Shown here: one piece after another, positions 1 to 8,295 of the stretch | Numbering within the stretch: position 1 is the stretch's first letter | Layout of the letters: each line of letters begins with the position of its first letter | Assembly (NCBI GenBank): GCA_965213545.1 | Contig: CBDBZL010000002.1 | Coordinates: 434,001 to 498,000 of the forward strand | Origin: CBDBZL01 sp965213545 | Lineage (GTDB): Bacteria; Pseudomonadota; Alphaproteobacteria; Sphingomonadales; Sphingomonadaceae | Reading direction: 5' to 3' | Length of the DNA: 64,000 nt | Notes under the pieces: model-generated | What the model saw: the letters and a program-made list of their open reading frames with translations, nothing else | The model's database searches: none | Told to the model about the DNA's origin: nothing | Translations under genes and position numbers: made by a program

Positions 1-66
1 ATTGGTCCTGGTGTCACTCATGAGCACCAGTCCCTTGTCGAACAACAAACCCACGCAATAAGTCAT
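1..66 (-). CDS. Anbu proteasome-type protease, N-terminal fragment (cut by window edge)
   Basis: Reading leftward from an ATG at 66, the first 22 codons begin MTYCVGLLFDKGLVLMSDTR and then run off the left edge. This matches the conserved N-terminus of the predicted proteasome-type protease family (COG3484, Anbu), in which the residue after Met, here Thr2, becomes the N-terminal nucleophile and the DTRTN motif lines the active site. A purine-rich stretch (GCGGAA) lies 5 bases upstream of the ATG. The three genes upstream on the same strand (transglutaminase-like, alpha-E, ATP-grasp) are the standard genomic partners of Anbu, which strongly supports the call despite the short piece. The gene is separated from the transglutaminase gene by 258 bp and so may have its own promoter. 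Confidence 0.82.
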   Translation of the reverse strand, partial: MTYCVGLLFDKGLVLMSDTRTN

Positions 67-324
67 CGGCGTTCCGCTTCGAAATACATGACGTTCCTTC
101 GCCCGATAATCTTCCAGCAACCGATTGCCAGCCGGACGTCGGAGAAACGGGGTGCCTCGTTAACCATCGAGCCAAGTTTTCCCCAGGCTTGCTCTCGACC
201 AACCATAGCGGCGGTCGATCAAACCCGAGCCGCTACCGAGTGTTAATCCGCAATCACACCATACGAGAGCACTCGACATCCCCGCTCGCGCGTATTCCCG
301 GCAGAGGTTCGGTCCCGGCCCAAC
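67..324. other. Intergenic region before the Anbu gene
   Basis: This 258-bp stretch between the transglutaminase gene and the Anbu gene has no coding sequence I can support; the short open frames in it resemble nothing. It holds one inverted repeat, TAGCGGC at 206-212 and GCCGCTA at 229-235 with a 16-base loop. The repeat could be a weak transcription end for the upstream operon, but no T tract follows it on the minus strand. A promoter for Anbu would have to lie here, but I see no convincing -35/-10 pair. Confidence 0.4.
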
Positions 325-1146
325 CTATTGCTGCTGTCCTGCCACCTGCTGTTCGACGGCGACATCCACCGTGAGCTTCTCGGTCATCGCGCCGAAGCTT
401 ACCCCGGTGATGGGAGCGGCATCGCGGTAGTCACGTCCCGTCGCCACGCGCACATATCGCGGGTCGGGGCTGATCTGGTTGGAGATATCGAAGCCAACCC
501 AGCCCAGGCCCTGGACCCAGGCTTCAGCCCAGGCGTGGGTGGCCTCCTGGTCGATCCGGTCGTTCATCATCAGGTAGCCCGAGACATAGCGGGCGGGGAT
601 GCCGAGCGAACGGGCGGCGGCAATGAAAATATGCGCATGGTCCTGGCACACGCCGCCTTCGGCAGCCACCGCCTCCTCCGCGGTGGTGTCCACTCCCGTG
701 CCCCCGGTGACGTAGTCGACCGCCCCGCGGATGACGCCGGACAGGTTGTGCAGCGTCGGCACCATGCCCTCGTTGCTGCGCTCGACGGTCGCGATCAGCG
801 CCTTGATGCGCTTGCCGGGCGCGGTGAGCGGTGTTTCGCCCAGAAAAGCCCACAACGGAAGATGCCCGGCATGTTGGCCGATGACACCCGCCTGATCCTC
901 GGTATCGACCACCCCGCTGCACGAGATCGCCACTTCCTGCGCCCCCTCGCGCACCGCCACGAGCGTGACCCGGTTGATGTTCTGGTCATCGTAGGAAAGC
1001 TGCTCGTCGGCGCCCTCCAGCTCCATGCGCCAGTCAAGAACGCGCTGTCCCTGCGTTTCCTTGGGGGTCAGCCGCAACCGCTGGACACCATGCGCGATGG
1101 GGCCGGCGAAAAGATAGCGGGTGGTGTGGCGGATGGCGAGACGCAT
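325..1146 (-). CDS. Transglutaminase-like cysteine protease family protein
   Basis: 273 residues. The N-terminal part (about 1-85) is the bacterial transglutaminase N-terminal beta domain, with an RHTTRYLF start typical of the family. The C-terminal part is the transglutaminase-like fold with its full triad visible: Cys167 in EGGVCQDHAH, His204 in ATHAWAEAWV and Asp220 in GWVGFDISN. Proteins of this type are predicted to cut or form isopeptide/amide bonds. No signal peptide is evident, so it probably acts in the cytoplasm. It lies third in a minus-strand series after the ATP-grasp and alpha-E genes and ahead of Anbu. This family is repeatedly linked to them in genomes as a putative peptide-tag synthesis and removal system (Iyer and Aravind's amidoligase analysis). 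The substrate is unknown. Confidence 0.9.
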   Translation of the reverse strand: MRLAIRHTTRYLFAGPIAHGVQRLRLTPKETQGQRVLDWRMELEGADEQLSYDDQNINRVTLVAVREGAQEVAISCSGVVDTEDQAGVIGQHAGHLPLWAFLGETPLTAPGKRIKALIATVERSNEGMVPTLHNLSGVIRGAVDYVTGGTGVDTTAEEAVAAEGGVCQDHAHIFIAAARSLGIPARYVSGYLMMNDRIDQEATHAWAEAWVQGLGWVGFDISNQISPDPRYVRVATGRDYRDAAPITGVSFGAMTEKLTVDVAVEQQVAGQQQ

Positions 1147-1207
1147 AAGCTGAGGTAATCTTCGGTTAAAGGGTCGGGGCGACTAGGGGTTCAGGCGGGC
1201 AAAGACA

Positions 1208-2152
1208 TCATGCGACGAAGCGGTAATCTTCGGCAATGGCGGCGGCAATTTCGTTGTTCTGCACGATGAAGCCGGTCACGAATTCGTGCAGCCCTTCATC
1301 GATGATCGCCTCTATCGAGCGGCCGCCGAGGCTCACATCAGCCTCGCGCATGCATTCATGGCTCCGGCCTTCCTCGCCGTGCAGGAGGGCAAGCGCAGCA
1401 AGATTGTCGCGCATGGCGGCATAGCAGAACGCAAGGCTGCGTGGGAAGCGCGCGTCGAGAAGTAGGAAGGCAGCGATCGAGCGGGCGTCCATCCGGCCTG
1501 CGTTGAGCCAGCGATACGCCCGCTCACCCGATAGCGAGCGCAGGATGTTCTCCCACTGCCCGGTATCCAGCACCGTGCCGACATAGGCCGGCGAGGGCAG
1601 CAGCAGGTAATATTTGACGTCCAGGATGCGCGCGGTGTTGTCCGCCCGCTCGAGATAGGTTCCTGCGCAGGCGAAAGAATAGGTCTGGTTGCGCAGCATC
1701 GAGGCCTGCGTCGCGCCGCGCGCAAGTGTCGCCTCGCGCCGGATGGCGGCAAGCACCACGCCCAGGTTGCCGTCGCGCACGGGGCGGGCAAGGAGGTCGC
1801 GCAAAGTCAGCCAGCCCTCGTTGACCGCCTCCCACACCTCGCCGGTGATCGCCGAGCGACCCGAGCGCGCGTTGGTCCGTGCCCGGTCGAACATTTCCAT
1901 CACGCTCAGCTCGTTGCTTTTTCCACGCAGCACGAAGTCGCACACATGAGCGCCGTCGAGCACCTCGCCGGTGTCGCCATAGGTTCTCATCAGACCCAGC
2001 GTGGTGAGGATCGAGCGCCACTCCTCCGAAGCGACATCGGTGCCGCGCGTGAGCGTCATCCGCTGGCCGGCGGCAAGCAGGCGCGCGGTGTTCTCCGCCC
2101 GCTCGAGATAGCGGTACATCCAGAAGATATCGTTGGCGACGCGCCCTAGCAT
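1208..2152 (-). CDS. Alpha-E domain protein (DUF403)
   Basis: 314 residues, almost entirely predicted helical, starting MLGRVANDIFWMYRYLERAE, the hallmark opening of the alpha-E (DUF403) family. A second helical repeat contains AGTYLERADNTARILDVKYY, echoing the first ERAENTARLL motif, as expected for an internally repeated helical bundle. Its biochemical role is not established. The family is found either beside, or fused to, circularly permuted ATP-grasp proteins, and is thought to assist the ligase or bind its substrate. Here it follows the ATP-grasp gene by 37 bp and precedes the transglutaminase gene by 61 bp, on the same strand. No membrane segment or signal peptide is visible. Confidence 0.9.
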   Translation of the reverse strand: MLGRVANDIFWMYRYLERAENTARLLAAGQRMTLTRGTDVASEEWRSILTTLGLMRTYGDTGEVLDGAHVCDFVLRGKSNELSVMEMFDRARTNARSGRSAITGEVWEAVNEGWLTLRDLLARPVRDGNLGVVLAAIRREATLARGATQASMLRNQTYSFACAGTYLERADNTARILDVKYYLLLPSPAYVGTVLDTGQWENILRSLSGERAYRWLNAGRMDARSIAAFLLLDARFPRSLAFCYAAMRDNLAALALLHGEEGRSHECMREADVSLGGRSIEAIIDEGLHEFVTGFIVQNNEIAAAIAEDYRFVA

Positions 2153-2189
2153 GACGCCGCCAGTATTCCGCCCGTTCGACTAGCAAGGT

Positions 2190-3623
2190 TCACAGGTCGT
2201 CCAGCACCCAGCTGTCCTTGGTGCCCCCTCCCTGGCTCGAATTGACCACCAGCGAGCCCTTCTTGAGCGCCACGCGGGTCAGCCCGCCGGGGGTGATGTC
2301 GATCCCGCCGGGCGAACACAACACGAAGGGGCGCAGGTCGACGTGGCGCGGAGCAAGCCCCTTGCGCGTGAAGATGGGGCAGGTGGACAAAGCCAGCGTA
2401 GGCTGGGCGATGTAGTTCTCAGGGTCGGCTTCCAGCTTGCGACGGAAGGCAGCAAGCTCGCGGCGCGATGCGGTAGGGCCGATCAGCATGCCGTATCCGC
2501 CCGAGCCGTGCACCTCCTTGACCACCAGTTCGGCCAGGTTGGCGAGCACATATTTGAGTGCGTCGGGATCGGCGCAGCGGAAGGTCTCGACATTGGGCAG
2601 TAGCGGTTTTTCGCCGGTGAAGAACTCGACGATCTCGGGCATGAACGAATAGATCGCCTTGTCGTCCACCACTCCCGTGCCCGGTGCGTTGGCGATGGTG
2701 ATGCGTCCGGCGCGATAGACATCTATGATGCCCGGCACCCCGAGCATGCTGTCGCCCTTGAAGGTGAGTGGATCGATGAACTCGTCATCCACCCGGCGAT
2801 AAAGCACGTCGATCGGCTTGAACCCTGCGGTGGTGCGCATCTGCACCCGCCCATCAACGATGCGCAGGTCGCTTCCCTCGACCAGTTCGGCGCCCATCTG
2901 GTCGGCGAGGAAGGCGTGCTCGAAATAGGCCGAATTGTAGATTCCGGGGGTCAGCACCGCGATCGTCGGGCTGGAAGCGGCACAATCGGGCGCCGAGGCG
3001 GCGAGCGACTGGGCCAGCCGGCGCGGATAGTTCGACACCTGCTGCACTTTCACCCGGGTAAATAGTTCGGGGAACATCGCCATCATGGTCTCGCGGTTCT
3101 CGAGCATGTAGGAGACGCCCGAAGGCGTGCGGGCATTGTCCTCCAGCACCATAAACGCGTCGGGCCCGGTGCGCACCAGGTCGATCCCGACGACATGGGT
3201 ATAGACGCCGCCGGGCGGTGTCAGGCCCACCATCTGCGGCAGCCAGGCCTTGTTGTCGCGGAACAGACGTTCGGGAAGCCGGCCCGAGCGGATGATCTCC
3301 TGCCGGTGGTAGAGATCGTGCATGAAGGCGTTGAGCGCGCGCACACGCTGCTCGATCCCGCGCGACAGCCGCCGCCATTCCGCCCCGGTTATGATGCGCG
3401 GCACCATGTCGAAGGGTATCAGTCGCTCCTCGGCATCCTCCTCGCCATAAACGTTGAAGGTGATGCCGGTCCGCCGGAAGAAGCTTTCCGCCTCGAAGCC
3501 CTTCCTGCGCATCCAGGCGGCATCCTGCTCGCCGAGCCAGTCGTCATAGCCGCCATAGGCCTCGCGCACCGAGCCATCGGCACGGTGCATCTCGTCATAT
3601 CCGTCCGCCAAAGCCCCCTTCAT
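2190..3623 (-). CDS. Circularly permuted ATP-grasp ligase (DUF404/DUF407 type)
   Basis: 477 residues. Motifs of the circularly permuted ATP-grasp family are in order: VLEDNARTPSG at about 159-169, LYRRVDDEFIDPL at 274-286, VVKEVHGSGGYGM at 367-379 (glycine-rich nucleotide loop) and a C-terminal NSSQGGGTKDSWVL at 461-474. Members are predicted to join a carboxylate to an amine at the cost of ATP, building a peptide or peptide-like tag; no substrate has been settled for this subgroup. The start at 3623 has AAGGG about 6 bases upstream. It is the first gene of the minus-strand cluster ATP-grasp, alpha-E, transglutaminase, Anbu and probably sets its expression. The call is secure at family level; the function is inference. 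Confidence 0.92.
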   Translation of the reverse strand: MKGALADGYDEMHRADGSVREAYGGYDDWLGEQDAAWMRRKGFEAESFFRRTGITFNVYGEEDAEERLIPFDMVPRIITGAEWRRLSRGIEQRVRALNAFMHDLYHRQEIIRSGRLPERLFRDNKAWLPQMVGLTPPGGVYTHVVGIDLVRTGPDAFMVLEDNARTPSGVSYMLENRETMMAMFPELFTRVKVQQVSNYPRRLAQSLAASAPDCAASSPTIAVLTPGIYNSAYFEHAFLADQMGAELVEGSDLRIVDGRVQMRTTAGFKPIDVLYRRVDDEFIDPLTFKGDSMLGVPGIIDVYRAGRITIANAPGTGVVDDKAIYSFMPEIVEFFTGEKPLLPNVETFRCADPDALKYVLANLAELVVKEVHGSGGYGMLIGPTASRRELAAFRRKLEADPENYIAQPTLALSTCPIFTRKGLAPRHVDLRPFVLCSPGGIDITPGGLTRVALKKGSLVVNSSQGGGTKDSWVLDDL

Positions 3624-3665
3624 CGCGCCCTTGTGACAAAGGCGGGGGGATGACGCAACGAAAGC

Positions 3666-4502
3666 TTAATGTATGACCTGTTCGCCGGCCAGACGAAGTT
3701 GATCGTCAAGCTCGCAGGCAACTGCGCGGATGGCTTCGGGTGAGTTGGTGAACCCCAGATGCGTGCAGCGCAGCGCCACCGCCCGGTCGCGCTCGCCGGG
3801 CCGACCACAGGCGCTGCGCGGGGCGATGACACCGTCGCGCGGGCTCCACAGCGCCACCGTCTCGACCGGCGGCTTTTCGGGCAGCCGCGCCTCGATCGGC
3901 GGACATTCCACCGAATGCCCGGTGACCAACTGATAGAGACGCCAGACATTGTTCGAATAGGGCGTATGACTGAAGGGCGAGCCCATCGTCACCACCTTGT
4001 CAATGATGTCAGGATGTTTCTTGGCCATCTCGCGGGCGAATATGCCGCCCAGGCTCCAGCCCACCAGCACCACGTTTTGACCATAGCGCTGATGCACCGC
4101 CTCGATGCGGGCGGAAAGCGTCTCGAAATTGGTTTGGGTGGGGCCGAAATTGAACCCGCTGCCCCAGCGCTTGACAGTATGGCCGATCTCCTCAAGCGCC
4201 CACGCCATATGCCGCATGCGCAACGGATGCGTGCCGAACCCGGGAAACAGGATCGCCACCCGCGGATTTGCGGGGCGCGGCAGGTCGAGTGGCTTCTGGA
4301 ACAACCTGGTGACCGGATCGCGAAACGCTTCGAGTTCGCCGACCAGCAGCCTCAGCCCGGGCGCGTGCGCATGTTCGGGTGCGCGCGACAAGGCCAGACG
4401 AGCCCGCCGAGCCAACGCCTGGCGAATATCGGTAACGCTATCGCCGACGGCCCCGCTGCCGCGCCATCGGGTGGCGAGTTTTGAGACGTCCTCGACGATC
4501 AT
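3666..4502 (-). CDS. Alpha/beta hydrolase family protein
   Basis: 278 residues from the ATG at 4502. The open frame extends upstream to 4622, but the extra 40 residues look like translated non-coding DNA and the 4502 ATG has GAAAG 5 bases ahead. An alpha/beta hydrolase fold is indicated by the PGFGTH oxyanion region (about 87-92) and the nucleophile elbow VGWSLGG with Ser150. A likely acid is Asp223 in WSPRDGVI, and a likely catalytic His is His248 in CTHLGF. The substrate cannot be told; the fold covers lipases, esterases and acyl transferases. No signal peptide is seen. It lies upstream of, and on the same strand as, the ATP-grasp operon (42 bp away), so it could be co-transcribed, but nothing in the family links it to that system. 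Confidence 0.8.
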   Translation of the reverse strand: MIVEDVSKLATRWRGSGAVGDSVTDIRQALARRARLALSRAPEHAHAPGLRLLVGELEAFRDPVTRLFQKPLDLPRPANPRVAILFPGFGTHPLRMRHMAWALEEIGHTVKRWGSGFNFGPTQTNFETLSARIEAVHQRYGQNVVLVGWSLGGIFAREMAKKHPDIIDKVVTMGSPFSHTPYSNNVWRLYQLVTGHSVECPPIEARLPEKPPVETVALWSPRDGVIAPRSACGRPGERDRAVALRCTHLGFTNSPEAIRAVACELDDQLRLAGEQVIH

Positions 4503-4666
4503 TGCTGCTTTCGTAACATAACCGACTTGTTGCACGATGAACGGCGCGACGGCGGTCGGTTTCCTCAGGTCACCCGGTGATCGAAGCATCCAGGAGCGCG
4601 AACGGACCTGCAGGCGGACCATCCAGGCCGCATTACCGCCCCCTGCCGCTCAAGCGAATGGAGCGC

Positions 4667-5206
4667 CTACTCGCATTCGCCGATCCGCTGCGAAGTCATC
4701 TTCATCTCCATTTGGGTAGGACCCACACCCTCGATATTCTGCTGCCCGGTCATTACCATGTCGGAACCATCGCTGCGCACCGTGCCGCTCACGGTCATGG
4801 TGCCGCTCTGGCCATCCTCGCCCACACATTGCGCGATGGCATCCACCTTTCCGCCCGACACATCGAAGCGCTCGAAGGTGCAGTCGCCCTGCGATGATTC
4901 GCGCATCATCTCCTCGTATCCGCGCGCGGCTTCCTCCGGTGTCAGGCAATAGGTGCTGTTGATCGGCCGACCCATGATCTGACGCATTTGCGCCACTTGC
5001 TCGGGCGGTATCCCGGGCACGGTGAAATCGGTGATCTGAACACTGGTCTCGTATTGTCCGGGCTGTGGCCGATCGACCTCCTGCATCTGAGCGGCAAGCA
5101 TTTCGGACGAGAGACCTTCGCCCGCCGCCTCTTGCGCCTCTTCCCCGCTGCCGCATGCTGTCAGCGCCAGCGCCATGGCAGCCGTCGATATCATGGTAAT
5201 CCGCAT
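4667..5206 (-). CDS. DUF3617-type putative lipoprotein
   Basis: 179 residues from the ATG at 5206, chosen because GGGGGAAGG lies 5 bases upstream. A short lipoprotein signal peptide ends in the lipobox LTAC with Cys18, followed by GSGEEAQ. The mature part has the pattern of DUF3617 proteins common in sphingomonads: a GQYETSVQITDFTVPG strand and a conserved CLTPEEAA. Several further cysteines (near CTFERF, AQCVGED and the C-terminal GECE) could form disulfides in the periplasm. The function of the family is unknown. The gene lies 164 bp upstream of the hydrolase start, on the same strand and divergent from uvrB, with a 130-bp gap that must hold promoters in both directions. Confidence 0.78.
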   Translation of the reverse strand: MRITMISTAAMALALTACGSGEEAQEAAGEGLSSEMLAAQMQEVDRPQPGQYETSVQITDFTVPGIPPEQVAQMRQIMGRPINSTYCLTPEEAARGYEEMMRESSQGDCTFERFDVSGGKVDAIAQCVGEDGQSGTMTVSGTVRSDGSDMVMTGQQNIEGVGPTQMEMKMTSQRIGECE

Positions 5207-5336
5207 CCGAACCTTCCCCCGTTTACGCCGAAGCACCCCTCGGCTTTGGGCGCGCGTTTAACAGTCCGCGCGGCGCAAGCCAATGGGCCGCCGCGGGCGA
5301 TTGAACAGGCGAGCGTCCGGCCCATATTATCAATCC

Positions 5337-7523
5337 ATGCCAGAACTCGTGATCCGCCGTGGCCTTGCCGAACCCGACACCTCCGGCCAGTTCGTTCCTC
5401 ACAAGCCCGCACGGCCCGAAAAGTCGCAAGGCGGGCGCCCATTCGAGCTGGTCTCCGACTATCAGCCCGCCGGCGATCAGCCGGCCGCCATCGCCGAGCT
5501 GGTCGAAGCCGCGCGGGATGGGGAACAGACGCAGGTGCTGCTGGGCGTTACCGGTTCGGGCAAGACATTCACCATGGCCAAGGTGGTCGAGGCGTTGCAG
5601 CGTCCCGCACTGGTGCTGGCGCCCAACAAGATCCTGGCGGCCCAGCTCTATGGCGAGTTCAAGAGCTTCTTCCCCAACAACGCGGTCGAGTATTTCGTCT
5701 CCTATTACGATTACTACCAACCCGAGGCCTATGTCCCGCGCTCCGATACCTATATCGAGAAGGAGTCCTCGGTAAACGAGGCGATCGACCGGATGCGCCA
5801 CTCGGCCACCCGCGCCCTGCTAGAGCGCGACGACGTGCTGATCGTGGCATCAGTCTCCTGCCTCTACGGCATCGGTTCGGTCGAGACCTATTCGGCTATG
5901 GTGTTCGATCTCAAGCAGGGTCAGAGCGCGGACCAGCGCGAGATCATCAGGAAGCTCGTGGCGCTGCAATACAAACGCAACGACACCGCCTTCGCCCGGG
6001 GTTGTTTCCGCGTCCGCGGCGACAGTTTGGAGCTGTTCCCGAGCCACCTGGAGGACACCGCCTGGCGGATCTCGTTCTTCGGCGACGAGATCGACAATAT
6101 CGCCGAGTTCGATCCGCTCACCGGTCGCAAGGGGCAAGAGCTGGGAAAGGTCCGCATCTACGCCAATTCGCATTACGTCACCCCCGGACCGACCATGAAG
6201 CAGGCCGCCGAGGCGATCCGCTTCGAGCTCGCCGAACGGCTCAAGGAACTCCATGACGAAGGCCGACTGCTCGAGGCACAGCGGCTCGAGCAGCGGACCA
6301 ATTTCGATCTCGAGATGATCGCCGCCACCGGCAGCTGCAACGGCATCGAGAACTACAGCCGCTTCCTTACCGGCCGACTTCCCGGCGAGCCGCCGCCCAC
6401 CTTGTTCGAGTACCTGCCCGAGAACGCGCTGCTGTTTGTCGACGAGTCGCATCAGACCGTGCCGCAGGTCGGCGCGATGGCGCGCGGTGACCATCGCCGC
6501 AAGATCACATTGGCCGAGTATGGCTTCCGGCTGCCCTCATGCATCGACAACCGCCCACTCAGGTTCAACGAATGGGACGCCATGCGGCCGCAGACCGTGG
6601 CGGTCTCGGCCACCCCGGGCTCATGGGAGCTGGAACAGACCGGCGGCGTGTTCGCCGAGCAGGTGATCCGTCCCACCGGATTGATCGATCCGCCGGTGGA
6701 GATCCGGCCGGTCGAGGACCAGGTGCAGGACTGCATCGCCGAGGCCAAGGCGACCGCGCAGAAGGGTTACCGCACGCTGGTCACCACACTGACCAAGCGG
6801 ATGGCGGAGGACCTCACCGAGTTCATGCACGAGCAGGGCGTGCGTGTCCGCTACATGCATTCCGACGTCGAAACCCTGGAGCGCATCGAGCTGATCCGCG
6901 ACTTGCGGCTCGGCGTCTATGACGTGCTGGTGGGGATCAACCTGTTGCGCGAGGGGCTGGACATTCCCGAATGCGGTCTGGTGGCCATTCTCGATGCCGA
7001 CAAGGAGGGGTTCCTGCGTTCGGAAACCTCACTGATCCAGACCATCGGCCGCGCCGCGCGCAACGTGGATGGCCGCGTCATCCTCTATGCCGACCGAGTC
7101 ACCGGCAGCATGGAGCGGGCAATGGCCGAGACCGAGCGCCGCCGCGAAAAGCAGCGCGAATACAACACCGAGCATGGCATCACCCCCACCACGATCAAGC
7201 GCGCAATCGCCGATATCGTAGCGCATACTGCTTCACAGGACGGCGTGGTGGTGGGCACTGGCGATGCCGAGGTGAACAACCTCGTTGGCCATAACCTGCG
7301 CGCTTATATTTCCGACCTCGAAAAGCGGATGCGTAACGCCGCCGCCGACCTCGAGTTCGAGGAGGCCGGCCGCCTGCGCGACGAGATCAGGCGGCTGGAA
7401 AACGACGAGCTGGGGCTAAGCGATGCCGAGAAGAAGGCGCCGCTGGTGGGGCGGTCGAACGAGGGCAAGCCGGGCACGCGCAAGATGCGCTACGGGCGCA
7501 CGCAGCGAAAGATGGGGAAGTAG
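5337..7523 (+). CDS. uvrB: Excinuclease ABC subunit B
   Basis: 728 residues from ATG 5337 (MPELVIRRGL), which matches the usual alphaproteobacterial start; the open frame runs 18 codons further upstream without family support. UvrB receives damaged DNA from UvrA, verifies the lesion and loads UvrC for dual incision in nucleotide excision repair. Visible features are Walker A GVTGSGKT at 70-77, the damage-probing beta-hairpin YYDYYQPEAYVP, the DEAD-like box VDESHQT, helicase motif VI QTIGRAARN, and a C-terminal UVR (UvrC-binding) motif around DLEFEEAGRLRDEI. Length and motifs are complete. No clear alphaproteobacterial LexA box (GTTC-N7-GTTC) was found in the 130 bp upstream. Confidence 0.98.
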   Translation: MPELVIRRGLAEPDTSGQFVPHKPARPEKSQGGRPFELVSDYQPAGDQPAAIAELVEAARDGEQTQVLLGVTGSGKTFTMAKVVEALQRPALVLAPNKILAAQLYGEFKSFFPNNAVEYFVSYYDYYQPEAYVPRSDTYIEKESSVNEAIDRMRHSATRALLERDDVLIVASVSCLYGIGSVETYSAMVFDLKQGQSADQREIIRKLVALQYKRNDTAFARGCFRVRGDSLELFPSHLEDTAWRISFFGDEIDNIAEFDPLTGRKGQELGKVRIYANSHYVTPGPTMKQAAEAIRFELAERLKELHDEGRLLEAQRLEQRTNFDLEMIAATGSCNGIENYSRFLTGRLPGEPPPTLFEYLPENALLFVDESHQTVPQVGAMARGDHRRKITLAEYGFRLPSCIDNRPLRFNEWDAMRPQTVAVSATPGSWELEQTGGVFAEQVIRPTGLIDPPVEIRPVEDQVQDCIAEAKATAQKGYRTLVTTLTKRMAEDLTEFMHEQGVRVRYMHSDVETLERIELIRDLRLGVYDVLVGINLLREGLDIPECGLVAILDADKEGFLRSETSLIQTIGRAARNVDGRVILYADRVTGSMERAMAETERRREKQREYNTEHGITPTTIKRAIADIVAHTASQDGVVVGTGDAEVNNLVGHNLRAYISDLEKRMRNAAADLEFEEAGRLRDEIRRLENDELGLSDAEKKAPLVGRSNEGKPGTRKMRYGRTQRKMGK

Positions 7524-7542
7524 TTCATATATCACCTTTAGG

Positions 7543-7571
7543 TTGACATATAACCTGGATTCGCTTACTTA
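7543..7571 (+). promoter_or_regulatory. Probable sigma-70 promoter of the regulator-hicAB cassette
   Basis: A perfect TTGACA (7543-7548) is followed after 17 bases by TACTTA (7566-7571), a poor -10 match. It lies 20 bp after the uvrB stop in visibly AT-rich DNA and about 30 bp ahead of the regulator ATG at 7604, which has GGAG 9 bases upstream. An AGGTT/AACCT inverted repeat (7540-7544 and 7552-7556) overlaps the -35. Confidence 0.5.
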
Positions 7572-7589
7572 AGGGTCGAGATTCTTAAG
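7568..7589. promoter_or_regulatory. Paired CTTAAG sites, candidate operator
   Basis: Two identical palindromic hexamers CTTAAG at 7568-7573 and 7584-7589 are separated by 10 bases (16-bp period). They overlap the predicted -10 region and leader of the HTH regulator gene. This is the placement expected for autorepression by a dimeric HTH protein or by the HicB complex. It is a sequence observation only. Confidence 0.4.
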
Positions 7590-7603
7590 CGGAGTGCGAG
7601 CCC

Positions 7604-8035
7604 ATGGAAACCAAGACCATTCAAGCATCAGGATTTGCGCGGCGTCTCCACGAGGCTTGCGACAAGCATTCACACTGCCCCCCGCTTCAAAAAGGACGAT
7701 TGATCTGGGTGAAAGAGCAATTGAGCCAACGAGGTATTCAAGTTTCAGTTGAGTCTGTGCGCAAGTGGCTAGAGGGGGAAGTCGAGCCGCGAAGGCCCAA
7801 ACGTATAGAGTTAGCAGGAATCTTGGACGTCAATCCAGTTTGGCTCGATATGGGAGAGCGTCCTAGACAGCCTACGGGAAGAAGCGAGGCCAACTCAGCA
7901 GTTAGCCCTTCGATCCCCGTGGCGATCCGCGACGGCGTGGTTATTCAGATCGGCAATGTTCCCTACGATCTTAATGCCCCCGAAGCGCGCAAGATTGCTA
8001 ACGTGATTTTAGCCTACGGGGGAGCTGTCGACTGA
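7604..8035 (+). CDS. Cro/CI-like HTH transcriptional regulator
   Basis: 143 residues with a start supported by GGAG 9 bases upstream. The N-terminal half reads like a phage-type repressor DNA-binding domain: a helix FARRLHEACDKH, then LIWVKEQLSQRGIQVSVESV as the turn and recognition helix, then RKWLEGEVEPRRPKRIELAGIL. A short C-terminal segment (VVIQIGNVPYDLNAPEARK) might mediate dimerisation. There is no LexA/S24 peptidase domain, so SOS cleavage is unlikely. Codon usage and base composition are clearly more AT-rich than the flanking uvrB and lipoprotein genes, suggesting acquisition. It ends 5 bp before hicA and is very probably the regulator of that toxin-antitoxin pair. Confidence 0.8.
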   Translation: METKTIQASGFARRLHEACDKHSHCPPLQKGRLIWVKEQLSQRGIQVSVESVRKWLEGEVEPRRPKRIELAGILDVNPVWLDMGERPRQPTGRSEANSAVSPSIPVAIRDGVVIQIGNVPYDLNAPEARKIANVILAYGGAVD

Positions 8036-8040
8036 GTGCC

Positions 8041-8295
8041 TTGACCCGCCCTGATAAACTCTACGACCAACTCCTCCAATCGACTAATCGCACCGTATCC
8101 TTTCGCGGTTTCGTCGCCCTCATCGAGGGGTTCGGCTTCCGCCCCATCCGGACCAAGGGAAGCCATCAGTCCTTCGCGCACGATGCCTGTCCTAAGTTGC
8201 TCGTCATCCAACCGAAGGGGAAAGACGCCAAGTGCTACCAGGTGCGCGAGTTCCTTGATTTGGTGGAGGCGTTCGGCCTACAATCGGAGGGATGA
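8041..8295 (+). CDS. hicA: HicA-family mRNA interferase toxin
   Basis: 84 residues from a TTG start; no ATG is available near it. HicA toxins are small double-stranded-RNA-binding-fold RNases that cleave mRNA and are neutralised by HicB. The signature is present: FVALIEGFGFRPIRTKGSHQ, where the His of the GSH motif is the catalytic residue, followed by the strand LLVIQPKGKDAKCY and a C-terminal helix VREFLDLVEAFGL. Length is normal for the family. The stop overlaps the hicB start (ATGA), giving translational coupling in the usual toxin-first order. It follows the HTH regulator gene by 5 bp. Confidence 0.88.
   Translation: MTRPDKLYDQLLQSTNRTVSFRGFVALIEGFGFRPIRTKGSHQSFAHDACPKLLVIQPKGKDAKCYQVREFLDLVEAFGLQSEG

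Noticed and set aside
14..202. Short minus-strand open frame at the left edge
   Set aside because: It is out of frame with the recognisable Anbu N-terminus (66 leftward) and matches nothing.
5211..5336. LexA (SOS) box upstream of uvrB
   Set aside because: No GTTC-N7-GTTC or GAAC-N7-GAAC was found in the intergenic region.
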